Origin: an uncultured Prevotella sp.
GTDB taxonomy: Bacteria; Bacteroidota; Bacteroidia; Bacteroidales; Bacteroidaceae
Direction of reading: 5' to 3'
NCBI GenBank assembly: GCA_944320305.1
Contig: CALUGW010000013.1
Location: forward strand, 1 to 64,000
DNA length: 64,000 bases
The position numbers and the translations under genes are program-made. Under the pieces are notes generated by a model. That model did not search any database. It was given only the letters and a program-made list of their open reading frames with translations, and was not told the DNA's origin. Below are positions 9,286-17,488 of the stretch, in pieces; positions within the stretch are counted from its first letter, which is position 1; each line of letters starts with the position of its first letter.

Positions 9286-10299
9286 TCATCGGCTGAGCAG
9301 GGCGCGGGCGAACTCGATAATGGTGTCGCGCCCGCGGGCAAAGTCCTCGTCGGTGAGTGAAACGCTGTGGTCCGGCTCGATGCCGAATTCTGTCGTCTGG
9401 CCGTCGCGGTCGTACATCGGGCAGGCCGAGAAGCGCACGATCCAGCCGTTGGGCAGCGAGCCGCTGAACGGCATTCCCGCCCCGCCGCCGGTGCGGTCAC
9501 CCACTATTGTCGCGCATGGAAGAGCCTTCATATACTTCACAAACTCGTTGGCTGCGCTGTACACGCTGCGGTTGGTGAGCACGCAGACCTTTTTCTGCCA
9601 CCTCATACCGGCCGACGGTTGCAGCCACTGCTCCTCCATGTCTGAGAAATCTGAATGCCCCGGCCCTGTCTTGTGCTGCATATAGCCCACGAGCACAGGC
9701 TCGTTGGTGAAGCGGGCGGCTATGCGCTCGGCGTAAGTGAGGTTGCCGCCGCTGTTGTTCCTCACGTCGATTATCAGCCCCCGGCAGAGCATCAGACGGT
9801 TGATTATCTCGTCAAGATTGCCGTCGCCAACGGCCTCGCTGAAGCTCTCGTAGTAAACGTAGCCTATGTTGTCGTCGAGAATGGTGTACTTCATGCCTGC
9901 CGCAATCTTGTAGTCAGTGTCCAGATAGCGGCGTAGCAGCGAGTCGCTGAAGTTGGCCGGATAGTCCTCGTGCCAGCTCCAGTAGCGCGAGAAGTCGGCG
10001 GCACGCGCCAGGTTGACGTGGCCGTCGCGCAGTTCGGCCAGCATGTCGCCCATAACCTCGAACAGCTGGTCGGAGGTCATGCGGTCGCTTATGCGCACGC
10101 GGTATTTGTCGTGCACGGCGTTCCAGTCCAGCCCATACTCCTGCTTCTTGTAGTCGAAGAAGCAATAGCGCTCGTCCATTATTTTCCACAGAGCCTCGAA
10201 GTTGCCCTGCGGGGTGTTGTCAAATTCCTCCTCGTCAACACAAGAAACCGTTGCAAGAGCTAAAACGAGCGCCGCCATCATTTGGAAAAATCGTCTCAT
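9286..10299 (-). CDS. S41-family secreted protease (lipoprotein)
   Basis: 337 residues. It has a lipoprotein signal with the lipobox ending at the Cys in TVSCVDEEE, an N-terminal helical region (ALWKIMDERYCFFDYKK) and the tail-specific protease core. ELRDGHVNL, LIIDVRNNSGG, NRSVYSAANEF (nucleophile Ser region) and VGDRTGGGAGMPF are visible. There is no PDZ domain, so it resembles the short tricorn-like S41 proteins of Bacteroidetes rather than CtpA. It should act in the periplasm or at the outer membrane; the substrate is unknown. Its start overlaps the preceding gene's stop by ATGA, showing translational coupling in the parC - DUF3316-like - S41 operon. Confidence 0.85.
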   Translation of the reverse strand: MRRFFQMMAALVLALATVSCVDEEEFDNTPQGNFEALWKIMDERYCFFDYKKQEYGLDWNAVHDKYRVRISDRMTSDQLFEVMGDMLAELRDGHVNLARAADFSRYWSWHEDYPANFSDSLLRRYLDTDYKIAAGMKYTILDDNIGYVYYESFSEAVGDGNLDEIINRLMLCRGLIIDVRNNSGGNLTYAERIAARFTNEPVLVGYMQHKTGPGHSDFSDMEEQWLQPSAGMRWQKKVCVLTNRSVYSAANEFVKYMKALPCATIVGDRTGGGAGMPFSGSLPNGWIVRFSACPMYDRDGQTTEFGIEPDHSVSLTDEDFARGRDTIIEFARALLSR

Positions 10300-11111
10300 G
10301 GCCTGTATCTTATTGTTTTGAACCGCTTGACGAATCCGATCATGAAGCGGTGCGCGTATATGTGCGACTTGAGATTGTTGACGCTGGCCTGCTGCCAGTC
10401 GCCCAGATAGCCCACGCGGAGCGTCAGCCGGCGGCTGATGTTCACCTCGGCCATTATCTGCTGGCGCAGCGACGGCGCGCTGACGAACGTCGTCGGCACG
10501 ATGTTGTGGTCATAGTCGCCGCGCGAGAATATCTCGTAGTACGACTGCCCGTAGTTGGGGCTGAACATCACTCCCGCCAGCGGCAGCTGCACCTCGTAGC
10601 GCACGGCGGCCCTCCTGCGCCCGATTCTGAATCTGTAAGCCGCCGCGGCCGCAGGCATCACGTTCAGGCTCAGCCTGGCCTGGGCGGGGTTGTTGCCGTT
10701 GGAGGTGTTGTAGATGAAGCCTATGTTGGCGTTGACCATGCCGCCGGCCTGCAGGCTCAGCGCGCCCGAGAGCAGTTCCCAGCCGCGCAGCCGCCCCCAG
10801 TAGAAGCTGTACTGCCCGGCCAGCTGGCCCACCATGTCAGCGCGGTCGCGCGTAGACGCCATGTCGGCCTGGTGCTGCATGGCCGTCATCCATCGGCGGC
10901 CCGGCTTGCGCCGCTCCACGGCGGCAAGGAATGTGAAGCCCGGCCCGGCGAAATGCTCCTGCGACAGATATGTGTCGAGCACCCGCGAGCGGCCCGCCCC
11001 CACCATGTATGCGGCCGTGGTGACGCGCCCGGAGTCCGTCGGGTCGGTCTCCTGCGCCCCGGCCGGCATGGCCAGAGCCAGCGCCATAATGGCCGCGCTA
11101 CATATCCTCAT
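10296..11111 (-). CDS. DUF3316-like outer-membrane protein
   Basis: 271 residues with a signal peptide (to about ...PAGAQ). The mature part is a predicted beta-barrel: alternating hydrophobic strands, many Tyr/Phe/Arg, and a C-terminus (IRYRP) preceded by FMIGFVKRFKT. The motif YMVGAGRSRVLDTYLSQEHF near the start resembles DUF3316 proteins of Bacteroidetes, as I recall them. No function is established. The gene overlaps the 3' end of parC by 14 bases and the next gene by 4, so all three are made from one message. Confidence 0.7.
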   Translation of the reverse strand: MRICSAAIMALALAMPAGAQETDPTDSGRVTTAAYMVGAGRSRVLDTYLSQEHFAGPGFTFLAAVERRKPGRRWMTAMQHQADMASTRDRADMVGQLAGQYSFYWGRLRGWELLSGALSLQAGGMVNANIGFIYNTSNGNNPAQARLSLNVMPAAAAAYRFRIGRRRAAVRYEVQLPLAGVMFSPNYGQSYYEIFSRGDYDHNIVPTTFVSAPSLRQQIMAEVNISRRLTLRVGYLGDWQQASVNNLKSHIYAHRFMIGFVKRFKTIRYRP

Positions 11112-13914
11112 CGTTGAAAAGGCTTAGTTGTCCTGTGATTTCGTCTATCACCTGCTGCTGCGTCTTGCCCGCGTCGGGGTCCAGGTTCTCCTCCGCCGGG
11201 GCGTCTTCCGGCGCGGCCTCCTCAGGCTCCGCCTCCGGCTCGGGGAACCGCAGCGGCTCCAGCTCCTCAATCTTGTCCACCTGCCATGTTGTTATGCGCT
11301 TGCCCTTGGCCTTGAAGCCCTTCACGGCGATGAACTGCTCCGCGTCAATCTCCATCGGCGGGCGGGCGGCGTCGCCGCCGCCGAATGTCACCAGCACGCG
11401 CGGATAGGTCTGGTCCGTGAGCAGCACCTGGCGGCTGTGCGGGTTGTCGCCCAGATAGTTCTGCTTGCGCTTGGAGGCCTCCAGACAGAAACGCTTCATG
11501 TAGGGATAGCCGTTGTTGTCGGCGTCGTAGAGCACGGCGGTCCACACCTTGTGCTCGTCATACTTCTCTATGCGGGCTATGTTTGTCTCGTAGTGGTTGT
11601 TTGTGTCGAAGTTGGTGGTGTAGTACTCTCCGCCGTCGAGAATCACGAGTATGGAGTCGCCGTCGAAGAACTCGCCCAGCAGCCGTCCGTGCTCGTCGTA
11701 GTTCAGGCGGTTCACGTCGGGGTCATACCACACCTTGCGCCCGCCGAGCGTGGAGCGCCCGTGGCTCTTCAGGCCTATGCGGTGCACGGCCTTGCGCGTC
11801 AGGATGTTGCCCTGCGCCGTGCGCCCCTTGATGGCCATCTTCGAGAAGTCGCGGTCGAAGAATATGCTGGCCGGCCTCTTCGACTCCGTAGGCTCCAGCG
11901 TCACCTTGATCACCTCGGCCTCGCCGTTGGGGTTGGCCGTGAAGTAGACCACCTTCGAGCCGGGCGTGCCCTTGGTCAGGTCGTAGTCGCGGTCGCGCGT
12001 CACCGACGTCACGTTGAAGCGCTTCATGTAGTAAGCCCCGTTGCGCCCGTCGCGGTAGACCACATTATATATTGTGCGCTTGTCGTTGCGCTTGAACACG
12101 CCCACGTGCAGTATGTTCTTGCCCACGAAAATCTTGTCGGCCACTCGTATCACCTTGTATTTTCCGTCCTTGTAGAACACGATGATGTCGTCGATGTCGG
12201 AGCAGTTGCACACAAACTCGTCCTTCTTCAGCCCCGTGCCGATGAACCCCTCCTGGCGGTTGATGTACAGCTTCTCGTTGGCCTCGACCACCTTCGACGC
12301 CTCGATGGTGTCGAAGTTGCGTATCTCGGTGAGCCTGGGGTGGTCCTTGCCATACTTCTCCTTGAGGAACATAAACCAGTTTGCCGTCACCTCCACGAGG
12401 TTGTCCAGGTCTCGGTTTATGCGGTCCACCTCGGCCTTCAGGCGGGCCATCAGCTCGTCGGCCTTCTCCTTGTTGAACTTCAGTATGCGCTGCATCTTTA
12501 TCTCGAGCAGCTTCAGTATGTCGTCGCGCGTCACCTCGCGCACCATCTGCGGATAGAACGGCGTGAGCCTCCTGTCGATATGCTCGCACACGGCGTCCAC
12601 GTTGGGCGCCTCCTCGAAGCGCTTGTCCTTGTAGATGCGCTCCTCGATGAATATCTTCTCCAGCGAGCAGAAGTGCAGCTGCTCCAGCAGCTCGCCACGG
12701 CGTATCTCCAGCTCGCGGCGTATCAGGTCCTTGGTGCCGTCCACCGAGCTGCGCAGCACGTCGCTCACGGTGAGGAACTGCGGCTTGTCGTCGGCGATGA
12801 CGCAGCAGTTGGGCGATATGCTCACCTCGCAGTCGGAGAAGGCGTAGAGGGCGTCGAGCGTCTTGTCCGACGACACCCCAGGCGCCAGGTGCACCAGTAT
12901 CTCCACCTCGGCCGCCGTGTTGTCGTCCACCTTGCGGGCCTTGATCTTGCCCTTCTCGATGGCCTTCAGTATCGAGTCGATGAGCGTGGTGGTGGTCTTG
13001 CCGTATGGTATCTCGCGTATCACCAGCGTCTTGTTGTCCAGCTTCTCAATCCTGGCGCGCACCTTGAGCTGTCCGCCGCGCTGCCCGTCGTTATACTTGC
13101 CCACGTCTATGCTGCCGCCCGTGGGGAAGTCGGGATAGAGCCTGAACTCCTCGCCGTGCAGATAGCTCACCGCCGCGTCGCACAGCTCGCAGAAGTTGTG
13201 CGGCAGGATCTTGGAGCTGAGACCCACGGCAATGCCCTCGGCGCCCTGCGCCAGCAGCAGCGGGAACTTCACCGGCAGCGTTATCGGCTCGCGGTTGCGG
13301 CCGTCGTAGCTCAGCTGCCAGTCTGTGGTCTTGGGGTTGAACACGGTGTCGAGCGCGAACTTCGACAGCCGCGCCTCTATGTAGCGCGGCGCGGCGGCCC
13401 GGTCGCCGGTCAGGATGTTGCCCCAGTTACCCTGCGTGTCGATGAGCAGGTTCTTCTGCCCCAGCTGCACCAGGGCGTCGCCTATCGAGGCGTCGCCGTG
13501 GGGGTGGAACTGCATGGTGTGGCCCACGATGTTGGCCACCTTGTTGTAGCGCCCGTCGTCCATGCGCTTCATCGAGTGCAGTATGCGCCGCTGCACCGGC
13601 TTCAGACCGTCCTCGATGTGGGGCACGGCGCGCTCCAGAATCACGTAGGAGGCATAGTCCAGAAACCAGTTCTGGTACATTCCGCTCAGATGGTGCACCG
13701 CCGAGGCGTCGAATCTGTCCACCGGCTTGTAGTCAGAGTGCGCCACGGTCTCCTCGCCGCCGTCGCCGTCAGCGGCGGCAATGTCGCCCTCAGCGCCGCC
13801 GGGGGCAGCGGCGCCACCGTCCGCGCCCACATCCGGCGTGCCGGCGGGCGCGTTTTCCGTTGGGTCCTGCATCAAAGTCTCCTGGCTGTCGTTATCTCTT
13901 GTCTCGTCACTCAT
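11098..13914 (-). CDS. parC: DNA topoisomerase IV subunit A
   Basis: 938 residues. It is the ParC-type (not GyrA-type) paralogue of Bacteroidetes, recognised from HHLSGMYQNWFLDYASYVIL and PHIEDGLKPVQRRIL. The breakage-reunion domain spans about residues 75-520 with active-site Tyr178 (AAAPRYIEARL). The quinolone-determining region HPHGDASIGDAL (138-148) keeps the usual Ser. The C-terminal part has the degenerate beta-pinwheel expected of ParC. Residues 1-60 are an acidic Ala/Gly/Asp-rich low-complexity extension, and the C-terminus also ends in an acidic segment. With ParE it decatenates daughter chromosomes. It heads an operon with two envelope genes that have no obvious link to topology. 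Confidence 0.93.
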   Translation of the reverse strand: MSDETRDNDSQETLMQDPTENAPAGTPDVGADGGAAAPGGAEGDIAAADGDGGEETVAHSDYKPVDRFDASAVHHLSGMYQNWFLDYASYVILERAVPHIEDGLKPVQRRILHSMKRMDDGRYNKVANIVGHTMQFHPHGDASIGDALVQLGQKNLLIDTQGNWGNILTGDRAAAPRYIEARLSKFALDTVFNPKTTDWQLSYDGRNREPITLPVKFPLLLAQGAEGIAVGLSSKILPHNFCELCDAAVSYLHGEEFRLYPDFPTGGSIDVGKYNDGQRGGQLKVRARIEKLDNKTLVIREIPYGKTTTTLIDSILKAIEKGKIKARKVDDNTAAEVEILVHLAPGVSSDKTLDALYAFSDCEVSISPNCCVIADDKPQFLTVSDVLRSSVDGTKDLIRRELEIRRGELLEQLHFCSLEKIFIEERIYKDKRFEEAPNVDAVCEHIDRRLTPFYPQMVREVTRDDILKLLEIKMQRILKFNKEKADELMARLKAEVDRINRDLDNLVEVTANWFMFLKEKYGKDHPRLTEIRNFDTIEASKVVEANEKLYINRQEGFIGTGLKKDEFVCNCSDIDDIIVFYKDGKYKVIRVADKIFVGKNILHVGVFKRNDKRTIYNVVYRDGRNGAYYMKRFNVTSVTRDRDYDLTKGTPGSKVVYFTANPNGEAEVIKVTLEPTESKRPASIFFDRDFSKMAIKGRTAQGNILTRKAVHRIGLKSHGRSTLGGRKVWYDPDVNRLNYDEHGRLLGEFFDGDSILVILDGGEYYTTNFDTNNHYETNIARIEKYDEHKVWTAVLYDADNNGYPYMKRFCLEASKRKQNYLGDNPHSRQVLLTDQTYPRVLVTFGGGDAARPPMEIDAEQFIAVKGFKAKGKRITTWQVDKIEELEPLRFPEPEAEPEEAAPEDAPAEENLDPDAGKTQQQVIDEITGQLSLFNDEDM

Positions 13915-13942
13915 ATAGAATGTTATTGTCGCAAATTTGCCT

Positions 13943-13974
13943 CAAAGTTACTTATTTTTTCTGACTTCAGCAAG
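13943..13974 (-). promoter_or_regulatory. promoter of the parC operon
   Basis: TAACTTTG on the minus strand (13950-13943), with CTTG 20 bases upstream (13974-13971), a 3 of 4 match to the -33 box. The predicted leader is about 20 bases. Confidence 0.65.
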
Positions 13975-14045
13975 TTTTGCGGCCAAAACGCGGCCCCACA
14001 CGCCTGCGGCGGCAGACCCAGACTGTGCCTTTGCGCAAAAGAGAC

Positions 14046-14813
14046 TCACCAACATGACACTTCTGAAACATAATTCTTCTGAAGAACGCTTGCCTCACAG
14101 AGAGTCAACCGTATAGCCTCAACAGGATTCCGCACGCAGACCAATTTCGGCACCGCGTCCAAATTGCTGACAACAACAAGGCAATATCCGTCTTTATATT
14201 CGCGTGCCCGGTCGTATTCGTTTTGCGTCAGGCGTATGCTTCCGCTTTTCCCCCTCACGCCTTTAATCTCTGCCAGAAAATATTCATCCTGATTCGCCAG
14301 CTGGAAATCGTAGCCGTCGCCCCACAGTCTGGCGTCCTCTAACATCGCGTCTGCAAACAACGGTATCTGCCGGTAATTGTTTATGAAATAGAGTTCGGCC
14401 GCCATGCCGGTTTCCTGCATTTGCTTGAATTTAGATTTGACAGCCGGCGAAAGCCTGTTTTCCGTGAGATGTACGCCTGGGCAGGCGACTTCTATAAGCT
14501 GCTTGGTTATATCCGCAAAGCCTCTAACATCTTCACTGCCGAACAGGCTGTCTATAAACAACTTTATATGCTTCCTCTGGTTGCGCTGATACCATCCGCG
14601 CCGCCCGTTGTCAAAATAAGGGTCGAAGCTGTCCTGCCTGTTCGACACTGCCTTGACAGACTTGGCAAGCCCCAGCTTCACAACATATCCGTAAAAAGCA
14701 GATTTAGTATTACAACCGAACTCCCGCGCGAAACCAATATCGAATTTTGCCAGTCCGTAACCTATCAGGTTCATTATCTCCGACTGTTTTTCCGTCTCCT
14801 TTTCCATGTTCAC
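14046..14813 (-). CDS. DUF3883 / PD-(D/E)XK nuclease-like protein
   Basis: 255 residues. The N-terminal 130 residues are helical and lysine-rich with no family I can name. Residues 135-235 resemble the DUF3883 (NO VEIN C-terminal) fold: Glu140, GDGYDF with Asp169, then AEIKG with Glu182 and Lys184, and LTQNEYDRAREY. This is the E..D..ExK..Q order of PD-(D/E)XK nucleases. Such domains are frequent in restriction and other defence proteins, but here there is no partner helicase or methylase. It has its own promoter and lies upstream of a 22-base repeat array. Nuclease activity is inference. Confidence 0.65.
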   Translation of the reverse strand: MNMEKETEKQSEIMNLIGYGLAKFDIGFAREFGCNTKSAFYGYVVKLGLAKSVKAVSNRQDSFDPYFDNGRRGWYQRNQRKHIKLFIDSLFGSEDVRGFADITKQLIEVACPGVHLTENRLSPAVKSKFKQMQETGMAAELYFINNYRQIPLFADAMLEDARLWGDGYDFQLANQDEYFLAEIKGVRGKSGSIRLTQNEYDRAREYKDGYCLVVVSNLDAVPKLVCVRNPVEAIRLTLCEASVLQKNYVSEVSCW

Positions 14814-14910
14814 TGCTGGTCTTGATTAGTTTGCCTTGATATTGCGACGACTGTCTTTCCGCCATAAGCTACGCCCCTATGCAGCCGTCAGACGCGCCAT
14901 TGCATGGCGA

Positions 14911-14942
14911 CAAAGATAGTGCTTTAATTTGAAACGCCGAAA
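14911..14942 (-). promoter_or_regulatory. promoter of the DUF3883 gene
   Basis: On the minus strand TATCTTTG (14918-14911), with TTTC 20 bases upstream (14942-14939). The -7 box is perfect and the -33 box is 3 of 4. Confidence 0.6.
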
Positions 14943-15133
14943 AATATCGAGCCGTAAAAACCAACAAACCTGAATTATACATAACACAATGAAGAATATC
15001 AGTTTCTGAAGGCTATTGTCTGACTCCTGTATCCCGCCTCCTGCCCTCTAAATTTAACACTTCATTTTCCGCCGAAATAGAAATTTCCGGCGGTTTCCGC
15101 CCCATTTTCTGACGGTAAAATGCTTCCGATTTT

Positions 15134-15265
15134 GCAATATAGGCCATGTCACATTGCGAAAAGGGTCATATTGCGTTGCGATATGGCCTGTATTGGAGGC
15201 CGAAACAGCCCTTTTCGCAGGACAAAAAAGGCCGTTTTTTGGCCGAAATGGGCTGTTTCGGGGGC
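15134..15265. repeat. 22-base palindromic unit array A (six units)
   Basis: Six consecutive units start at 15134, 15156, 15178, 15200, 15222 and 15244. Each is a degenerate palindrome around a GGCC-like centre with A/T arms and GC ends, of the type GCRATAT-GGCC-TATATTGC, with no spacer between units. Units 1-3 are best conserved; units 4-6 decay toward CCGAAA/TTTCGG. The array lies about 270 bases before the probable promoter of the C10 protease. Confidence 0.85.
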
Positions 15266-15513
15266 TGTTTTTATTGCACAATAAGGCTTATAAGACTTAT
15301 AAGTCCTATAGGGCCAATGGGTTACGATTGCACACTCATGCCGCGCGTATTTGCGGCCAAACGGTTTTTGTTTTCAAATTCGCGAATTTTGAGAGGGTTA
15401 GGCAGGCTTGTTTTTAACTTTTGTAAATTTTCGCTAAGCACCCGCCCCCTCCGTCTCCACAGGCGGCTGAAGCGCAAAAAAAATCGCTTATGCCTGCTTT
15501 TCTTCATCATCCT

Positions 15514-15545
15514 TTAGTCTGTGTCATTTTTTTGTGCTATCTTTA
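15514..15545 (+). promoter_or_regulatory. weak candidate promoter of the C10 protease gene
   Basis: TATCTTTA at 15538-15545 (7 of 8 to TAnnTTTG), with TTTA at 15514-15517, 20 bases upstream. The leader would be about 100 bases. Confidence 0.4.
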
Positions 15546-15655
15546 CAACGGGAAAACGGACGGCGGAACTGGCGCAAAAAGCGCTTGCCGGTATGCCGGC
15601 GCCCCGGCACAAACGTACACACGCATATACATGACTTCTAAAAAACATAACGCCT

Positions 15656-17341
15656 ATGAAACGATTTGCCACATTTATTCTGATGATTGCCGCCTGCTCG
15701 GCTGCCAACGCCGCCGAACGGACGCTGCAACAGATGCGCGAGGCCGCGGCCGCCGTGCTCGGCGAGGCGCGGGAAGCCACGCGGGCCGCGGCGCAAGAGG
15801 CCATCGAACCGCTGCGCCGCGGGCGGACGTACACCGTGATGGGGCGCCGCTCGGGCGGCGGATTCGCCGTCATTGCCAACGACGACGCCTGCGAGCCGGT
15901 GCTCGGCTACACTCTGGAGGGAACTGCCGACGGACTGCCCTGCGGCCTGGAGTGGTGGCTTGAGGCCACCGACAAGGCGCTGGAGCGCGGGCGCACGGCC
16001 AGGAGCAATATGCGGAAACTGATAGCCGACAGGGGGCTTGCGCCCGCCACGGGGCCGCTGCTGAAGAGCAAATGGAGCCAGGGCGAGCCCTTCAACCGCC
16101 TCTGCCCCGCCCTGCCGTCGGGCAGGCACTACCCGGCGGGCTGCGTGGCGGTGGCCATGGCGCAGGTGATGCGCCACCACCGCTGGCCCACGCAGGGCAC
16201 CGGGCGGCACGAATACCTGTGGGCAACAACGGCCGACGGCAAGGAGCTATGGCTGGAGGCCGACTTCAGCAGCACCGCCTACCGCTGGGACGACATGCTC
16301 GACAGCTATGAGCCGGACTCCTACACCGAGGCGCAGGCCGAGGCTGCGGCCGAGCTGATGTACCACTGCGGAGTGGCCTCCGGCATGAAATACAACGAAG
16401 ACGGAAGCGGGGCCTACACCGTCGACGCCGGACTGGCCCTGCAGACCTACTTCGGCTACAACATTGACGCGGCCTATCTGGACCGCAGCATGTTCGAGGA
16501 CACGTGGATGCAGATGCTCTACGAGGAGATTGACGCCGGCCGCCCGGTAATCTACGAGGGGCGGAAGCTGAACGGCGGCGACATGTTCACGGCCGACAGG
16601 CACGCCTTCGTGATTGACGGCTACGACGCCAGCGGCCTTGTCCACGTGAACTGGGGCTGGGGCGGACGGGCCGACGGAATGTTCCGCATTGACAACCTGC
16701 AGCCCGACGACGACGAGGGCTACAACGTTGACCAGTGGATGCTGTGCTGCCTGGCGCCGGCCGAGGCTGATGTGCCGGTGCGCTATCTGCTCAACATTGG
16801 CGGCTTCAAGTTCTACCAGAACGGCATCTACATGAACTGGTACGCCGGCGTGGGCAACACCTACAACTACTCCTGCCGCACGCTGACGGGCCGCGTGTCC
16901 GTAATAGCCGAGGGCGACGGCGGCTTCTACGAGCTGATATCGTCTGCCATGACCAATGCCATGCCCATGCACCAGTTCTCCCTGCGCACAGGCTCGTTCA
17001 CCATTCCGGAGGAAATGCCCGACGGGGAATACAATATCTACCCCGCGCTGTATGACGACGCCAAGGGCCAGTGGCAGCTGCTCACCTACCGCTGGGGCAA
17101 GCCCGACATGATGACAGCCACAAAGAGCGGCAACACCTTCACCGACTGCGAGAGCATCAGCACCGGCATCGGCAGCGCGGCTGACGCCGGAGCCGGAGCG
17201 ACGGGGCGCGTGAGGGTCTACGACCAGGCCGGGCGCAAGGTGCTCGACACCGACGCCGCCACCTTCTCCGAGGCCGACATACCGGGCCGGGGGCTGTTCC
17301 TGATAAGCTGCGGCGGCACGGTGCGCAAGGTGGCGCGCTGA
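15656..17341 (+). CDS. C10-family (streptopain-like) secreted cysteine protease
   Basis: 561 residues. It has a signal peptide (1-20, ...SAANA) and a pro-region of about 110 residues resembling the Spi/SpeB propeptide (GGGFAVIANDDACEPVLGYT). The papain-fold catalytic domain has Cys163 (YPAGCVAVAMAQVMRHH), His316 (ADRHAFVIDGYD) and the following HVNWGWGG motif with the catalytic Trp. A beta-rich region follows. The last 60 residues (VRVYDQAGRKVLDTD... GRGLFLISCGG) look like a type IX secretion sorting domain, so the protein is probably exported and attached to the cell surface. Family and active site are clear; T9SS export is inference. GC and codon use match the neighbours. Confidence 0.92.
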   Translation: MKRFATFILMIAACSAANAAERTLQQMREAAAAVLGEAREATRAAAQEAIEPLRRGRTYTVMGRRSGGGFAVIANDDACEPVLGYTLEGTADGLPCGLEWWLEATDKALERGRTARSNMRKLIADRGLAPATGPLLKSKWSQGEPFNRLCPALPSGRHYPAGCVAVAMAQVMRHHRWPTQGTGRHEYLWATTADGKELWLEADFSSTAYRWDDMLDSYEPDSYTEAQAEAAAELMYHCGVASGMKYNEDGSGAYTVDAGLALQTYFGYNIDAAYLDRSMFEDTWMQMLYEEIDAGRPVIYEGRKLNGGDMFTADRHAFVIDGYDASGLVHVNWGWGGRADGMFRIDNLQPDDDEGYNVDQWMLCCLAPAEADVPVRYLLNIGGFKFYQNGIYMNWYAGVGNTYNYSCRTLTGRVSVIAEGDGGFYELISSAMTNAMPMHQFSLRTGSFTIPEEMPDGEYNIYPALYDDAKGQWQLLTYRWGKPDMMTATKSGNTFTDCESISTGIGSAADAGAGATGRVRVYDQAGRKVLDTDAATFSEADIPGRGLFLISCGGTVRKVAR

Positions 17342-17393
17342 GAGGCAGCGGCTGAAGTATAACGGCCGATTCGGGTTAAATGTGTGAAAAGGT

Positions 17394-17424
17394 TTTGCAC
17401 TTTGGCCGATTTAGATTACCTTTG
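17394..17424 (+). promoter_or_regulatory. promoter of glyS
   Basis: TTTG at 17394-17397, a 19-base gap, then TACCTTTG at 17417-17424. The expected start is near 17431, about 58 bases before the ATG at 17489. A start at an upstream ATG (17384) is therefore unlikely. Confidence 0.8.
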
Positions 17425-17488
17425 CAGATTGAACGCGGCGCGCCGCGCCGCGCTCAATCACAGAAACATTAAGCATTCTACAATACAA

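Larger units (their letters stand above)
14814..15655. other. divergent gap containing a composite repeat
   Basis: 842 bases without a supported gene. From about 15020 to 15430 it holds a composite repeat whose second copy is at about 49565-49985. Inside it is an array of six 22-base units. Open frames in this stretch are translations of the repeat: 22 is not a multiple of three, so the frame drifts from unit to unit. Confidence 0.7.

Noticed and set aside
11128-14073. A 981-codon frame antisense to parC, and similar long frames at 3541-5859 and 41771-44638
   Set aside because: They lie entirely opposite well-conserved genes, have His/Val/Arg/Ala-rich composition typical of antisense reading in GC-rich DNA, and show no domain.
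15146-15517. Frames of 87-123 codons over array A
   Set aside because: They are translations of the 22-base and other repeats; the frame shifts from unit to unit and there is no consistent protein between copies.
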